NCBI RefSeq assembly: GCF_000621325.1
Contig: NZ_JHYQ01000027.1
Span: 1-64,000, forward strand
Origin: Thiothrix lacustris DSM 21227
GTDB lineage: Bacteria > Pseudomonadota > Gammaproteobacteria > Thiotrichales > Thiotrichaceae
Length of the DNA: 64,000 nucleotides
Reading direction: 5' to 3'
Part shown: positions 1 to 8,278 of the stretch, piece by piece
How positions within the stretch are numbered: position 1 is the stretch's first letter
How the letters are laid out: the number at the start of each line of letters is the position of its first letter
Translations under genes and position numbers: made by a program
Notes under the pieces: generated by a model
Told to the model about the DNA's origin: nothing
The model's database searches: none
Seen by the model: the letters and a program-made list of their open reading frames with translations, nothing else

Positions 1-1
1 C

Positions 2-145
2 GAACCCGTGTTTGGGAACTTGCGCGGCAACAAACGCCTGCACCGCTTCACCTTGCGCAGCAAAGCCAAAGTGGACGGGCAATGGAAACTGTTTTGCCTG
101 ATGCACAACCTCGAAAAGCTGGCACATTACGGGTATGTCGCATGA
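2..145 (+). CDS. IS1182-like transposase, C-terminal 47 residues (cut by window edge)
   Basis: The first reading frame of the window is open from base 2 to a TGA at 143-145. It carries a tail of the type PVFGNLRGNKRLHRF followed by KVDGQWKLFCLMHNLEKL, the usual end of IS1182-family DDE transposases. The catalytic part lies upstream of the window, so intactness cannot be judged. No terminal inverted repeat can be assigned with only one end visible; the element should end somewhere in 146-271, which holds no other recognisable gene. Confidence 0.75.
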   Translation, partial: EPVFGNLRGNKRLHRFTLRSKAKVDGQWKLFCLMHNLEKLAHYGYVA

Positions 146-271
146 AGGGGGAAATGATGCTGCCAAACACGCAAAAATGCACCGTATTGAGCGTATCAGG
201 TGGCATTCAGGGCGTTATGGGGAAGCAGGAAGTCGGCAACGCTGAAAAAAACGCCCGGTCGTTTGGGATGT

Positions 272-415
272 TCAAAAAAATGACTGCCCGATCTGGATGG
301 GATGATCAGATTCGGGTTTTTCTACACCCTCGTTATCTGGGGTGCGGTGCAGGCGATAGCGCAAATACAATAGGGCTACTGCCAGCGTCAATATAATGAG
401 GAAGACATAAATCAT
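272..415 (-). CDS. small single-span membrane protein, 47 aa
   Basis: This short gene starts at an ATG 12 bases after the stop of the XRE regulator, with AGGAAC placed about 6 bases upstream as ribosome binding site. It reads MIYVFLIILTLAVALLYLRY, one hydrophobic helix, then a charged tail rich in Arg, Glu, Asp and Pro that ends in QSFF. The spacing implies it is the third gene of the DUF2975-XRE operon. It is too short for most gene callers. The function is unknown; a small partner of the DUF2975 membrane protein is an inference from position alone. Confidence 0.6.
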   Translation of the reverse strand: MIYVFLIILTLAVALLYLRYRLHRTPDNEGVEKPESDHPIQIGQSFF

Positions 416-427
416 GGGCTTGTTCCT

Positions 428-652
428 TTATTTCATATCGTTTGGATTGTCCGCTTCAAACACCAGAATATCCCCCGGCTGGCAGTCCAGTACCTCGCAA
501 ATCTTTGCCAGTGTTTCAAAGCGGATGCCTTTGACCTTGCCGGATTTGAGCAGGGAGACGTTTTGTTCGGTAATGCCGATGCGTTCCGCTAACTCTTTCG
601 AGCGCATTTTGCGTTTGGCGAGCATCACATCAAGGTTCACAATAATAGACAT
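428..652 (-). CDS. small XRE-family HTH regulator (YozG type)
   Basis: A 74-residue DNA-binding protein made almost only of a Cro/C1-type helix-turn-helix: RSKELAERIGITEQNVSLLK is followed by IRFETLAKICEVLDCQPGDI, the standard layout of the YozG/XRE group. I take the ATG at 652 (MSIIVNLDVML). A GTG three codons upstream overlaps the stop of the preceding gene and is the alternative. It follows a DUF2975 membrane protein, the usual pairing, and probably regulates its own operon. The regulated genes beyond that cannot be read from the sequence. Confidence 0.85.
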   Translation of the reverse strand: MSIIVNLDVMLAKRKMRSKELAERIGITEQNVSLLKSGKVKGIRFETLAKICEVLDCQPGDILVFEADNPNDMK

Positions 653-657
653 AGGGG

Positions 658-1188
658 TCACACGATCTGGCGGTTGTCTTCGGCGATGGCGGCGGCTTCT
701 TGCAGGGCATGAGCCAGCATAACCATTAGCGTACCGATTAACACTACCAACACGTCATTCATGACGATACTGATCGCGATAGCCTGATGGCCTGCCGGAT
801 TTTCAAGCGTGACCGCCAACACCACCAATAAACGTACCAGTGGGTTAGTCGCCCCAACGACCAATAACACCAGACCAAAACGCCGCAATTGTGCCGCAAC
901 CTGCGGGTGGAAATATTCGCCTTGCGCCAATAAGCGAAACACACTCGCCATCGCCCAAATTCCACACGCCATAATGCACAGATGCAGGGTGGAAATTCCC
1001 CAACCCATCCACACGGCAAACGGCGTCATCTGAATGGTTTCAGTGGTCAATGTTGCAAAGTTTTTTACCACGATAGCTTGCCCATCTGGCAGCCACCACA
1101 GCAGGGCGTTGGACAAGAGCAGCAGTACTGCAATCCATTTCGCCACAGGGGCGAGCCAGTGTTTCAGACGAGTGGTAGTAAAGCGCAT
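658..1188 (-). CDS. DUF2975-type membrane protein
   Basis: A 176-residue inner-membrane protein with four predicted hydrophobic spans: roughly residues 15-33, 55-80, 105-125 and 140-165 (the last includes VLVVLIGTLMVMLAHAL). The segment FRLLAQGEYFHPQ between spans 2 and 3 and the ending HALQEAAAIAEDNRQIV are typical of the DUF2975 family, whose members are normally followed by a small XRE regulator, as here. The molecular role is unknown. It heads a three-gene minus-strand operon and is divergent from the lipoprotein gene at 1269 across about 80 bases. Confidence 0.8.
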   Translation of the reverse strand: MRFTTTRLKHWLAPVAKWIAVLLLLSNALLWWLPDGQAIVVKNFATLTTETIQMTPFAVWMGWGISTLHLCIMACGIWAMASVFRLLAQGEYFHPQVAAQLRRFGLVLLVVGATNPLVRLLVVLAVTLENPAGHQAIAISIVMNDVLVVLIGTLMVMLAHALQEAAAIAEDNRQIV

Positions 1189-1268
1189 GAAGGTAACCTG
1201 AGATTCTTGTTGAAAGTGAAAATATTATCGTAATACAATCATTTTTTCAAATGAAACGGTATGCTCTC

Positions 1269-1862
1269 ATGAAGAAACTATTTGCTGTCGGAGCCGCTTT
1301 ATTGCTGGGTGCTTGCACCTCCATCCCCGTCAAAACCTTGTATAAACTGGCGACCGCTGATTTGATGACGGTTGACCCGAGCGTCTTGCGGGTAGCCGCA
1401 CAAATGCCGGACTGGGTTGCGCCGCGCCCCGAGGGTGTGAAGCTGGAGCTGGGAATGAAGCGTGACGGCGAAACACCGATTAACGAACGTTTCAACCTCG
1501 AAGCCGTCCCATTGGCGTTGGAGGGCAAGACACTTACCGATGCCGCAAAATCGGACTACACCCTGTATGCGTATCGGCTTGCGTCGGTGGACATTCCGCG
1601 CTTGCAACACTTCCGCGACACACTGAAAGCGAAAAAAGCTGATGGTGGTAAGAAGCCGGAAAGCACGATGGGGGTGAGTGTGGATGCGTGTCGAAAAACT
1701 GAGTTACCAGCGGGGAAAATACTGGCAACGACTTACCTGCAATTGGATAGGGAGTCAGGTTATTTACCCTTGCTGGTGGATTACGACCTCAAGCAAGAGG
1801 TGGATGGCAAAGATTTGGCAGCATTAATTCCACCCTGCCAGCCGTCAGGAGGCAGCAGATGA
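1269..1862 (+). CDS. predicted lipoprotein, unknown function
   Basis: A 197-residue protein with a lipoprotein signal: MKKLFAVGAALLLGACTS, with lipobox LGAC, so it is probably anchored to the outer membrane by a lipid on the cysteine. I chose the ATG at 1269 because it starts directly at the signal peptide; an in-frame ATG at 1251 would add six residues before it. The mature part has no motif I recognise; it mentions residues typical of a small beta-rich periplasmic domain. The stop overlaps the next gene by four bases (ATGA), so the two are probably translationally coupled. Confidence 0.75.
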   Translation: MKKLFAVGAALLLGACTSIPVKTLYKLATADLMTVDPSVLRVAAQMPDWVAPRPEGVKLELGMKRDGETPINERFNLEAVPLALEGKTLTDAAKSDYTLYAYRLASVDIPRLQHFRDTLKAKKADGGKKPESTMGVSVDACRKTELPAGKILATTYLQLDRESGYLPLLVDYDLKQEVDGKDLAALIPPCQPSGGSR

Positions 1863-2875
1863 AAGCGATAGTGTGTGAACAATACGGTGCACCCGATGTC
1901 CTGCAATTGCAACAGGTAGAGCAGGCTGTTCCGAAGGACAATGAAATTCTGGTGAAAATACACACCACGACAGTCACGTCAGTGGATTGTCGGGTGCGTG
2001 GTCTCAATACCCCCAAGGGTTTCAAGTTGCTTATGCGTTTGGCACTGGGCATCAACCGACCCAGGCAAGCGATTTTGGGAAGTGAGCTGGCCGGTACAGT
2101 TGCTGCTATCGGTGCTAACGTAAGTCAGTTTCAGGTGGGCGACCCCGTGTTTGCTTTTACTGATACCCGGATGGGTTGTTATGCAGAATACATCTGTGTA
2201 CCCGCAACAGGGGCAGTGGTACGCAAGCCTGTTAACCTCAGCTTTGCGGAAGCTGCCGCCTTGTCTTTTGGTGGAACGACCGCTCTGTATTTCCTCCACA
2301 AAGCAAATTTGCAAGGCGGAGAAAAAATACTCATCAATGGCGCTTCCGGCAGTGTAGGTACGGCTGTGGTGCAACTGGCAAAACATATCGGTGCAGAAGT
2401 CACGGGTGTATGCAGTACCGCCAATACGGCTTTGGTGAAATCATTGGGTGCTGATCATGTTATTGATTATACGCAAGAAGATTTTACCCAGCAGGATGAA
2501 ACTTACCATGTCATTTTCGACACCACAGGCAGGGTATCATACGCCCGCAGCAAACCCATACTCAGGGCAGGCGGTCGTCTTGTACTGGTGGCAGCGAGCT
2601 TGCCAGAGATGCTGGCGATTCCTTGGGTGGCGATGGGGGGCAACAGGAAAATCATTGCGGGGGCTGCATTCGGTGATGCCAAAGCCTTGCACTTTCTCGC
2701 GAATTTGGCTTTAACAGGGAAATATCGCCCGGTTATTGATCGGTGCTTTCCATTCGAGCAGATTGTAGCCGCGCATCGTTATGTGGAAAGCGGGCGTAAA
2801 CGGGGCAATGTCGTCATCACAATGCCTGATTGCGCAGTTATTCCTAGCGGCGAAGCAGTTTTTGATGGCATGTAA
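1859..2875 (+). CDS. NAD(P)-dependent alcohol dehydrogenase, quinone oxidoreductase type (MDR)
   Basis: A 338-residue medium-chain dehydrogenase/reductase. The N-terminal GroES-like domain shows ILGSELAGTVAAIG and FQVGDPVFAF; the Rossmann domain has the nucleotide site INGASGSVGTAVVQLAK near residue 160, and LGADHVIDY follows. Zinc-binding cysteines of classical alcohol dehydrogenases are not evident, which suggests the zinc-free quinone-reductase branch. It probably reduces quinones or enones with NADPH in the cytoplasm. It overlaps the lipoprotein gene by four bases. The substrate cannot be told from sequence. Confidence 0.85.
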   Translation: MKAIVCEQYGAPDVLQLQQVEQAVPKDNEILVKIHTTTVTSVDCRVRGLNTPKGFKLLMRLALGINRPRQAILGSELAGTVAAIGANVSQFQVGDPVFAFTDTRMGCYAEYICVPATGAVVRKPVNLSFAEAAALSFGGTTALYFLHKANLQGGEKILINGASGSVGTAVVQLAKHIGAEVTGVCSTANTALVKSLGADHVIDYTQEDFTQQDETYHVIFDTTGRVSYARSKPILRAGGRLVLVAASLPEMLAIPWVAMGGNRKIIAGAAFGDAKALHFLANLALTGKYRPVIDRCFPFEQIVAAHRYVESGRKRGNVVITMPDCAVIPSGEAVFDGM

Positions 2876-2917
2876 CTTGCACCGATTGGGAGATAACAAC
2901 CATCACACAAGGTACAC

Positions 2918-3502
2918 ATGCACAAACTCATGCTGGTCGATCATGACCCCGACCGTTCCGCCAGCTTGGAAGCGGCACTGTTGGCAGTGGGTTACGCCCA
3001 CATTATCCGCGTCGGGCAGCACGACAACCTGCTGAATGCGGTGCGCACTCACCAGCCGGACATTATCCTCATCGACATGCAAAGCCCTGACCGCGACACG
3101 CTGGAGTCGCTGCGCAATGTCAGTCGTGAAATGCCTAAGCCCATCGTGTTTTTCGCCGCGCAAAGTGACCTCGAAACCACCCGCGCGGCCATCAGTGCCG
3201 GGGTTAGCGCCTACATCGTTGATGATTTACCCGGTAAGCGCCTGAAGTCGGTGCTGGAAGTGGCGATTGCCCGCTTTCAGGATCACCAGAAATTGCGCGA
3301 AGAACTGGAAGATTACAAAGGCCGCCTGCAAGATCGCAAAGACGTGGACAAGGCCAAAGGCATCCTCATGCAGCACCGCAACCTGTCGGAAGATGAGGCA
3401 TACCAACTGCTGCGCAAAATGGCGATGGATCGCAACATGAAAATTGGTGAAGCCGCTCGCAATTTCGTCGCCGCAATGGCCTTGCTGGGGGATAAACCAT
3501 GA
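2918..3502 (+). CDS. nasT: NasT, ANTAR-domain transcription antiterminator
   Basis: A 194-residue RNA-binding response regulator. Residues 1-120 form a receiver domain (LMLVDHD at the start, acceptor-like Asp53 in LIDM). Residues about 128-190 are the ANTAR helical domain (VDKAKGILMQHRNLSEDEAY, then LLRKMAMDRNMKIGEAARNF). In nasST systems NasT binds paired hexaloop hairpins in leader RNA and lets RNA polymerase pass a terminator, unless NasS holds it when nitrate is absent. Both expected RNA targets are present in this window, in front of narK and nrtA. It overlaps nasS by four bases. Confidence 0.93.
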   Translation: MHKLMLVDHDPDRSASLEAALLAVGYAHIIRVGQHDNLLNAVRTHQPDIILIDMQSPDRDTLESLRNVSREMPKPIVFFAAQSDLETTRAAISAGVSAYIVDDLPGKRLKSVLEVAIARFQDHQKLREELEDYKGRLQDRKDVDKAKGILMQHRNLSEDEAYQLLRKMAMDRNMKIGEAARNFVAAMALLGDKP

Positions 3503-4698
3503 AGCAGGCATTACGCATTGGCTTCCTGCCGTTGACCGATTGCGCGGTATTGGTCGCGGCGCTGGAACGCGGTTTCTTCGAGAAACATGGCCTACAAGTG
3601 ACCTTGCACCGTGAGGTCTCGTGGGCAAACATCCGTGACCGGGTAGCGTTTGGCGAACTGGATGCTGCACACATGCTTGCCCCGATGCCGCTAGCCGCGA
3701 CGTTGGGCATTGATGGTTTGGGCATTCCTATGCAAGCAGCCTTCAGTCTGGGTTTGAATGGCAGCGCGATTACCCTCGCTAGTTCCCTGATGCAGGCGAT
3801 TCGCGAACATTTTCCGCAAGATTTATGCACTACACCGATGCGGGCGCACGGTCTCAAGCGTCTTTTAAGTGCACAAACCTCGCGCAAACTGGTTTTCGGC
3901 TGTGTTTACCCTTTTTCGCAGCACCACTACCTGTTGCAGGCATGGTTGCAGGATGGTGGGCTGGTATTGGGGCAGGATGTGGAAATCCGTGTTATCCCCC
4001 CGCAGCAAATGGTCGAGTCCTTGGCGCAAGGGCAAATTGATGGTTATTGCGCGGGTGAACCGTGGAATCAGCAAGCCGTCAGCCGGGGTATCGGGCACGT
4101 CGCCGTCACCAGTTACGATCTGTGGAACAACGGCCCCGAAAAAGTACTGGGTGTGACGCAAGCTTGGGCAGAAGCCAATCCGAAAACGCATCAAGCCTTG
4201 CTGTGTGCCTTGCTCGAAGCCGCACAGTGGCTGGATAATGCTCACAATCGGCTGCGTATTGCCGAATTACTGGCACGCCCGGAATATTTGGATGTGCCCT
4301 TGAGCTTGGTGCAGCCGCCATTGCTGGGGCGTTATCGCTACGCCCCTGATGAGCCGGAACGTTTGCTGCCCGATTTTAATGTGTTTACGCGTTATGCCGC
4401 CAATTTCCCGTGGCATTCGCACGGCACGTATTTTTTGGCGCAAATGCACGCCACGGGGCAATTGCCAACACTGCCCGCCGACCCTGCGACATTATTGGCG
4501 AAGGTTTACCGCACGGATTTGTACCGTGTGGCTGCTGAAACCCTGAGCCTGCCGTACCCAACGGTGGATTATCTGCCCGCGCAGCAGTGCATGGCTCCGT
4601 GGGTATTGCGTGCTGCCAGCCAGCCGATGGCGATGGGGAATAATTACGTGGCGTTGCAGTGCCTCACTTCGCCAACGCATACAGCAAAGCCAGAATAA
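3499..4698 (+). CDS. nasS: NasS, nitrate-sensing NrtA-like antiterminator partner
   Basis: A 399-residue homologue of the nitrate-binding proteins NrtA/CmpA that lacks an export signal (it begins MKQALRIGFLPLTDCAVLV), so it acts in the cytoplasm. It keeps family motifs such as HMLAPMPLAATLG and [13 protein letters not shown], which are also seen in NrtA at 8463. In known systems NasS binds NasT without nitrate and releases it when nitrate binds. It is translationally coupled to nasT (ATGA). Its last 35 bases overlap convergently with the 3' end of the phosphatase-kinase gene on the other strand. Confidence 0.92.
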   Translation: MKQALRIGFLPLTDCAVLVAALERGFFEKHGLQVTLHREVSWANIRDRVAFGELDAAHMLAPMPLAATLGIDGLGIPMQAAFSLGLNGSAITLASSLMQAIREHFPQDLCTTPMRAHGLKRLLSAQTSRKLVFGCVYPFSQHHYLLQAWLQDGGLVLGQDVEIRVIPPQQMVESLAQGQIDGYCAGEPWNQQAVSRGIGHVAVTSYDLWNNGPEKVLGVTQAWAEANPKTHQALLCALLEAAQWLDNAHNRLRIAELLARPEYLDVPLSLVQPPLLGRYRYAPDEPERLLPDFNVFTRYAANFPWHSHGTYFLAQMHATGQLPTLPADPATLLAKVYRTDLYRVAAETLSLPYPTVDYLPAQQCMAPWVLRAASQPMAMGNNYVALQCLTSPTHTAKPE

Positions 4699-6385
4699 GC
4701 ACGGCTTCCAGCGCCGCCAGCCCTTTCCAGAATGCCAACGGATTGCGCTCCAGCAAGGGGCGGCTGTGCTTGCTTGCCAATAAGCTATCGTTCGGTTTGG
4801 TTAAATCCGCAACAAATTCTGAGAGCACTTCGTAGCGTTTTTCGGGGTTGGGGTGCGTGGCTTTTTCCAGTGCAGCATCTACCCATTCTGGTACTTTGGC
4901 GTTGAATAGGCAGGCGGAAGTGTAGTTAAAGGTCTTCTTGTGGGCGCGTTCTGGCTCGATCTCACCGTAAGGCAGTTGCCCGGTGAACATTTCGTAAGCC
5001 ATTACCCCTAGCGAAAAAATATCGGAACGGTTGGTGCCGCGTGCGCCCTGAAAATATTCAGGGGCGGAATAATTGGCTGTACCCACAATATGGTTGTGTT
5101 GTAACACGCTTTGAATTTCCATCAATCCGGCAATGCGGGTTGAGCCAAAGTCGATGATTTTCAGGGTATTGTGATGGTCTATCAGGATATTGTCGGGCTT
5201 GATGTCTTGATGAATCATTTCCAAACGGTGCATGGCGCGTAAGCCGCGTGCAATCTGGTCAACCGTGGCGCGTACTTGCGTCACGTTGGGGGCGGGGTTA
5301 TCCAGCATCCATTGGCGCAGGGTTTGCCCTTCGACGTATTCCACCACGCTGTACAGAAAGGTGTGGTGGCGGGCGCTGCGTTCGTGCATCTTGATTAAGT
5401 GTGGGGAGTTCAGACGACGCGCCACCCATTCCTCGTGCAAAAACAGGTCGATGTAGGCGGGGTCATCGTTGAAGTTTTGCGACGGGGTTTTAATCACCAC
5501 CTTGTCACTGCTGGGGTCGAGGGTGTCTTCGGCAAGGTAAACTTGGCTGCGTGAGGTGGCATTCAATTCGCGTAAAATCAAATAGCCATCCATGACTTGT
5601 CCTGCTTTCAAGTCGGGGGGGAAGGGCAGTTTGCCGAGCTGTTGGTAGAATTCTTCGCGGTTGACGCGGGGTAATTGGTCAATGCGTACCACTTGGCAGG
5701 TAATATTGTCCTGACTGCCTGCTTGCAGGGCAGCTTCCACGAGCTGTTCCGCACAGGTTTGTGGGTCGGGGTGTTCACGTAATAATTCGGCAATCCGCGT
5801 ATCACTCAGTACGTCGTGGATGCCGTCGGTAGAGAGCATAAATATATCGCCTGGCTGCAACTCCAGCACTCGAAAGTCAATGTCGAGGCGGGTATCAATG
5901 CCCAAGGCGCGGGTTAAATAGGAACGTTCCCCACTGAATTGCACGCGATGGTCTTGCGTCAAACAGTCGAGCGTTTGCTGTTGCCAGCGGTAAATGCGGC
6001 TGTCCCCAATGTGGTAGATGTAAGCGGTATGCGATTTGAATATCAGTCCGCTAAAGGTGGTGGCCATGCCGCCTGACCCGCCATACTGGCGTTGTCCTTG
6101 GCTGCACAGCCACAAATTGAGTGCACCCACGACCTTGTTAATCGCCGTTTTGACCGACCATGAGTCGGGGGTGCTGTAGTAATCGTTGAGGAATTGCTTC
6201 ACCGCGATTTCACTCGCTTCCTTGCCACCTTCACTGGCACTCACGCCGTCGGCAATCACTACCGCGATGCCTTGGCTGTCGAGGCTGGCTCCTTTAGGGG
6301 TCAGTGCGCCGTAAAAATCCTCATTCACGGGTTTGACACCCGCAATTGAGTGTTGGCCTAGCGTGATGGCAAGGGTGGTTTGCAT
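4664..6385 (-). CDS. bifunctional PP2C-type phosphatase / Ser-Thr protein kinase
   Basis: A 573-residue fusion. Residues 1-240 are a PP2C phosphatase (VVIADGVSASEGG, YHIGDSRIYRW, FMLSTDGIHDVLSD, GSQDNITC, all metal-site motifs). Residues about 265-530 are a Hanks-type kinase with the invariant Lys in VVIKTP, catalytic HQDIKPDNILI, IDFGST in place of DFG, and GTANYSAPE in the activation segment. A C-terminal helix (LAALEAVLILALLYAL) anchors it to the membrane. The start overlaps the narK stop (TAATG), so it is in the narK operon, as in many proteobacterial nitrate assimilation clusters. Targets are unknown; NasST or the transporter are inferences. Confidence 0.9.
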   Translation of the reverse strand: MQTTLAITLGQHSIAGVKPVNEDFYGALTPKGASLDSQGIAVVIADGVSASEGGKEASEIAVKQFLNDYYSTPDSWSVKTAINKVVGALNLWLCSQGQRQYGGSGGMATTFSGLIFKSHTAYIYHIGDSRIYRWQQQTLDCLTQDHRVQFSGERSYLTRALGIDTRLDIDFRVLELQPGDIFMLSTDGIHDVLSDTRIAELLREHPDPQTCAEQLVEAALQAGSQDNITCQVVRIDQLPRVNREEFYQQLGKLPFPPDLKAGQVMDGYLILRELNATSRSQVYLAEDTLDPSSDKVVIKTPSQNFNDDPAYIDLFLHEEWVARRLNSPHLIKMHERSARHHTFLYSVVEYVEGQTLRQWMLDNPAPNVTQVRATVDQIARGLRAMHRLEMIHQDIKPDNILIDHHNTLKIIDFGSTRIAGLMEIQSVLQHNHIVGTANYSAPEYFQGARGTNRSDIFSLGVMAYEMFTGQLPYGEIEPERAHKKTFNYTSACLFNAKVPEWVDAALEKATHPNPEKRYEVLSEFVADLTKPNDSLLASKHSRPLLERNPLAFWKGLAALEAVLILALLYALAK

Positions 6386-7866
6386 TATTTTACCTCAATC
6401 ATTTGCACCGTGCCGTCCGGCAGTACTTCGACCATATTACCGCTAGGCTCCCGCAGGAATAGCAGTACAAACGCCAATACCGCGATGGCTGTTGCGCCGA
6501 TCACCATGAAAAAGCCTTGCGGTGAAGTGCTCGCCAATACAGTAAGAAAGACCACGCCGCCGACATTGCCATACGCGCCGGTCATGCCTGCGATTTGCCC
6601 GGTTAAACGGCGTTGAATCAGGGGTACCATTGCATATACAGCCCCTGAGCCTGCTTTGGAGAAAATCCCGCCAAGGGTGGCGGCCGTAATGACCATCAAT
6701 ACTGACCATTCCGGGCTGACTTGCCCCAGCAGCATGAAGCTTGCACCAATGCCGAGGAAGACGATAATCAGGGTAATCTTGCGCCCAAACTTGTCGCTGA
6801 TCAAACCCCCAGCCGGACGTGCCACTAAGTTGATGACTGCGTAAGAACCCGCCAGCAAACCGGCCGTGACTTTATCCAGCCCAAACATATCCACGTAAAA
6901 CATGGGCAGCATCGACACGACTGCTAGCTCGGTTCCAAACGTCACCATGTACGCCAGATCCAGAATCGCGACTTGGGTAAAGGAATAGCGTTGCAGTTCT
7001 GGCACGGGTTCTTTCAGTACATGCGAATTCAATTGCCAGATTTTCCAGACCTGAAACAAGTAAGTTGCCAGTAATACGATGTAAATGGTGGTGGTGGTGT
7101 TGGCTGATAACAATTTCATGCCAGTAGGGGAGAGCTTGTAGGTCAGCATGGCCAGCGCGGCATACATGGGGATGTTCATGATGATGTACAGCACTAAGTC
7201 GAAACCGCTGGTGACTTCCAACGCGCCGGTTTTCTTCGGCTTGAAGTAGGTCGAGCCTTTGGGAGTATTGCGGACGCGCCAGTAGAAAATCAAACCGTAA
7301 GCAATCGCAATCACCCCAGTCACCGCTACGGCGTAGCGCCAGCCATTATCGCCACCAATCGTGACCGCGATGAAAGGCAGTAGCCCTGCCGCACCTGCTG
7401 AGCCAAAGTTACCCCAACCACCGTAGATGCCTTGCGCTATCCCTGTTTGGCGTGCCGGAAACCATTCCGCAATTAGGCGAATCCCGACCACAAAGCCAGC
7501 ACCGACGAAGCCTGACAGAAAGCGCATGAAAGCCAGTTGTTCATAGCCTTGTGCTAGTGAGAACCCAATGCTTACGATGCCGCCAATGATCAGAATGCCG
7601 CTGAACATAATACGTGGGCCGTAACGGTCAACCAGCATTCCCACCACGATACGCGCGGGAATAGTCAGCGCCACGTTCAAGGTCAGCAGGACTTTTGCCT
7701 GCAAATCGGTCAGTTGCAAGGCTTCCCGAATGAAAGGCATCAGCGGAGCATGGGCAAACCACACCATAAAGCTGATGAAAAAGGCAAACCATCCCAAGTG
7801 GAGGGTGCGGATATTCGCCTTCGATAGATCAAGCAGGTTAAACCGCTCGCTGGCTGTAGTGGCCAT
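6385..7866 (-). CDS. narK: nitrate/nitrite transporter, NarK/NasA MFS family
   Basis: A 493-residue, 12-span major facilitator with the nitrate-porter signatures: FFISFMVWFAHAPLMPFI in helix 1, GGWGNFGSAGAAGLLP in helix 5 and GNVGGVVFLTVL in helix 11. These Gly-rich helices line the nitrate path in NarK. GAGSGAVYAMVPLIQRR lies near helix 10. The GAGGTG ribosome site sits just before the ATG at 7866. The gene heads an operon with the PP2C-kinase fusion. Its 150-base leader contains a sigma-54 promoter, hexaloop hairpins and a terminator, so it should need both NtrC-type activation and NasT antitermination. Most likely assimilatory nitrate uptake. Confidence 0.92.
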   Translation of the reverse strand: MATTASERFNLLDLSKANIRTLHLGWFAFFISFMVWFAHAPLMPFIREALQLTDLQAKVLLTLNVALTIPARIVVGMLVDRYGPRIMFSGILIIGGIVSIGFSLAQGYEQLAFMRFLSGFVGAGFVVGIRLIAEWFPARQTGIAQGIYGGWGNFGSAGAAGLLPFIAVTIGGDNGWRYAVAVTGVIAIAYGLIFYWRVRNTPKGSTYFKPKKTGALEVTSGFDLVLYIIMNIPMYAALAMLTYKLSPTGMKLLSANTTTTIYIVLLATYLFQVWKIWQLNSHVLKEPVPELQRYSFTQVAILDLAYMVTFGTELAVVSMLPMFYVDMFGLDKVTAGLLAGSYAVINLVARPAGGLISDKFGRKITLIIVFLGIGASFMLLGQVSPEWSVLMVITAATLGGIFSKAGSGAVYAMVPLIQRRLTGQIAGMTGAYGNVGGVVFLTVLASTSPQGFFMVIGATAIAVLAFVLLFLREPSGNMVEVLPDGTVQMIEVK

Positions 7867-7888
7867 GTTTCACCTCAAATTTCCGTTT

Positions 7889-7948
7889 TCAAAAACAAAA
7901 AAGCCCCGCTAAACGTTGGTGGAGGAGGACTCCAACGTTTAGCGGGGC
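7889..7948 (-). terminator. attenuator terminator in the narK leader
   Basis: Perfect 17-bp inverted repeat: the arms at 7932-7948 and 7903-7919 form GCCCCGCTAAACGTTGG and its complement on the minus strand, around a 12-base loop containing TCCTCCTCC. A U-rich run follows (7902-7889). It lies between the sigma-54 promoter and the narK start codon, so it would stop transcription before the gene unless NasT intervenes. Confidence 0.9.
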
Positions 7949-8015
7949 AACATTACCCAGTGGTGTAGCACAAGCGTTGTGCGGATTTTGTGGTGCATTC
8001 GCCGTTGAACACACC
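7945..8015 (-). promoter_or_regulatory. ANTAR (NasT) antiterminator RNA element of narK
   Basis: On the minus-strand transcript two hexaloop hairpins occur. P1 (8015-7992) has a 9-bp stem GGTGTGTTC/GAATGCACC, counting two G-U pairs, and loop AACGGC. P2 (7958-7945) has stem GGGT/GCCC and loop AATGTT. Both loops have A at position 1 and G at position 4, the known ANTAR recognition rule. P2's 3' arm (GCCC) is also the start of the terminator's 5' arm, so P2 and the terminator exclude each other. A third hairpin (GCACA/TGTGC, 7982-7968) lies between them. Confidence 0.85.
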
Positions 8016-8030
8016 CCTTGATAGTGATTA

Positions 8031-8046
8031 AGCAAAAACTGTGCCA
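8031..8046 (-). promoter_or_regulatory. sigma-54 promoter of narK
   Basis: TGGCAC-N5-TTGCT on the minus strand, an exact match to the RpoN -24/-12 consensus. The -12 C is at 8032, which puts the transcription start near 8020, five bases before hairpin P1. Confidence 0.9.
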
Positions 8047-8097
8047 CTGCGCAAAGCCCAGTCCTAGGGCAATTTGGCGTAAATGTCGGTAAAACTG

Positions 8098-8214
8098 TGC
8101 ACCAGCGATAGGCTTAAGCTGTGTTTTCAGCACTGTGATGGGGATGTACCGCGATTTCTCATGCACTATGATGCGGCGCACCAAAAAAGATTATGGGGTA
8201 ACAGCATTAGTGCA
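8098..8214. promoter_or_regulatory. possible NtrC-type activator sites between the divergent promoters
   Basis: Imperfect NtrC-like half sites occur: TGCACC at 8098-8103, TGCACTATG at 8162 with GCGCA at 8176-8180, and TTAGTGCA at 8207-8214. They lie roughly 80-160 bases upstream of both sigma-54 starts, where enhancer sites are expected. None is a full palindrome. Confidence 0.35.
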
Positions 8215-8278
8215 AATTAATATGGTTATATTCAGGGTGATATTATTAAGTATTTGATTTATATTGTTTTTATATGAT

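Noticed and set aside
82-396. Open frame of 104 codons after the transposase tail
   Set aside because: It overlaps the transposase C-terminus in another frame and the better supported small membrane gene on the other strand; no ribosome site or recognisable motif.
8098-8214. NtrC binding sites as firm calls
   Set aside because: Only half sites match; kept as a low-confidence feature since the position is right but no full palindrome exists.
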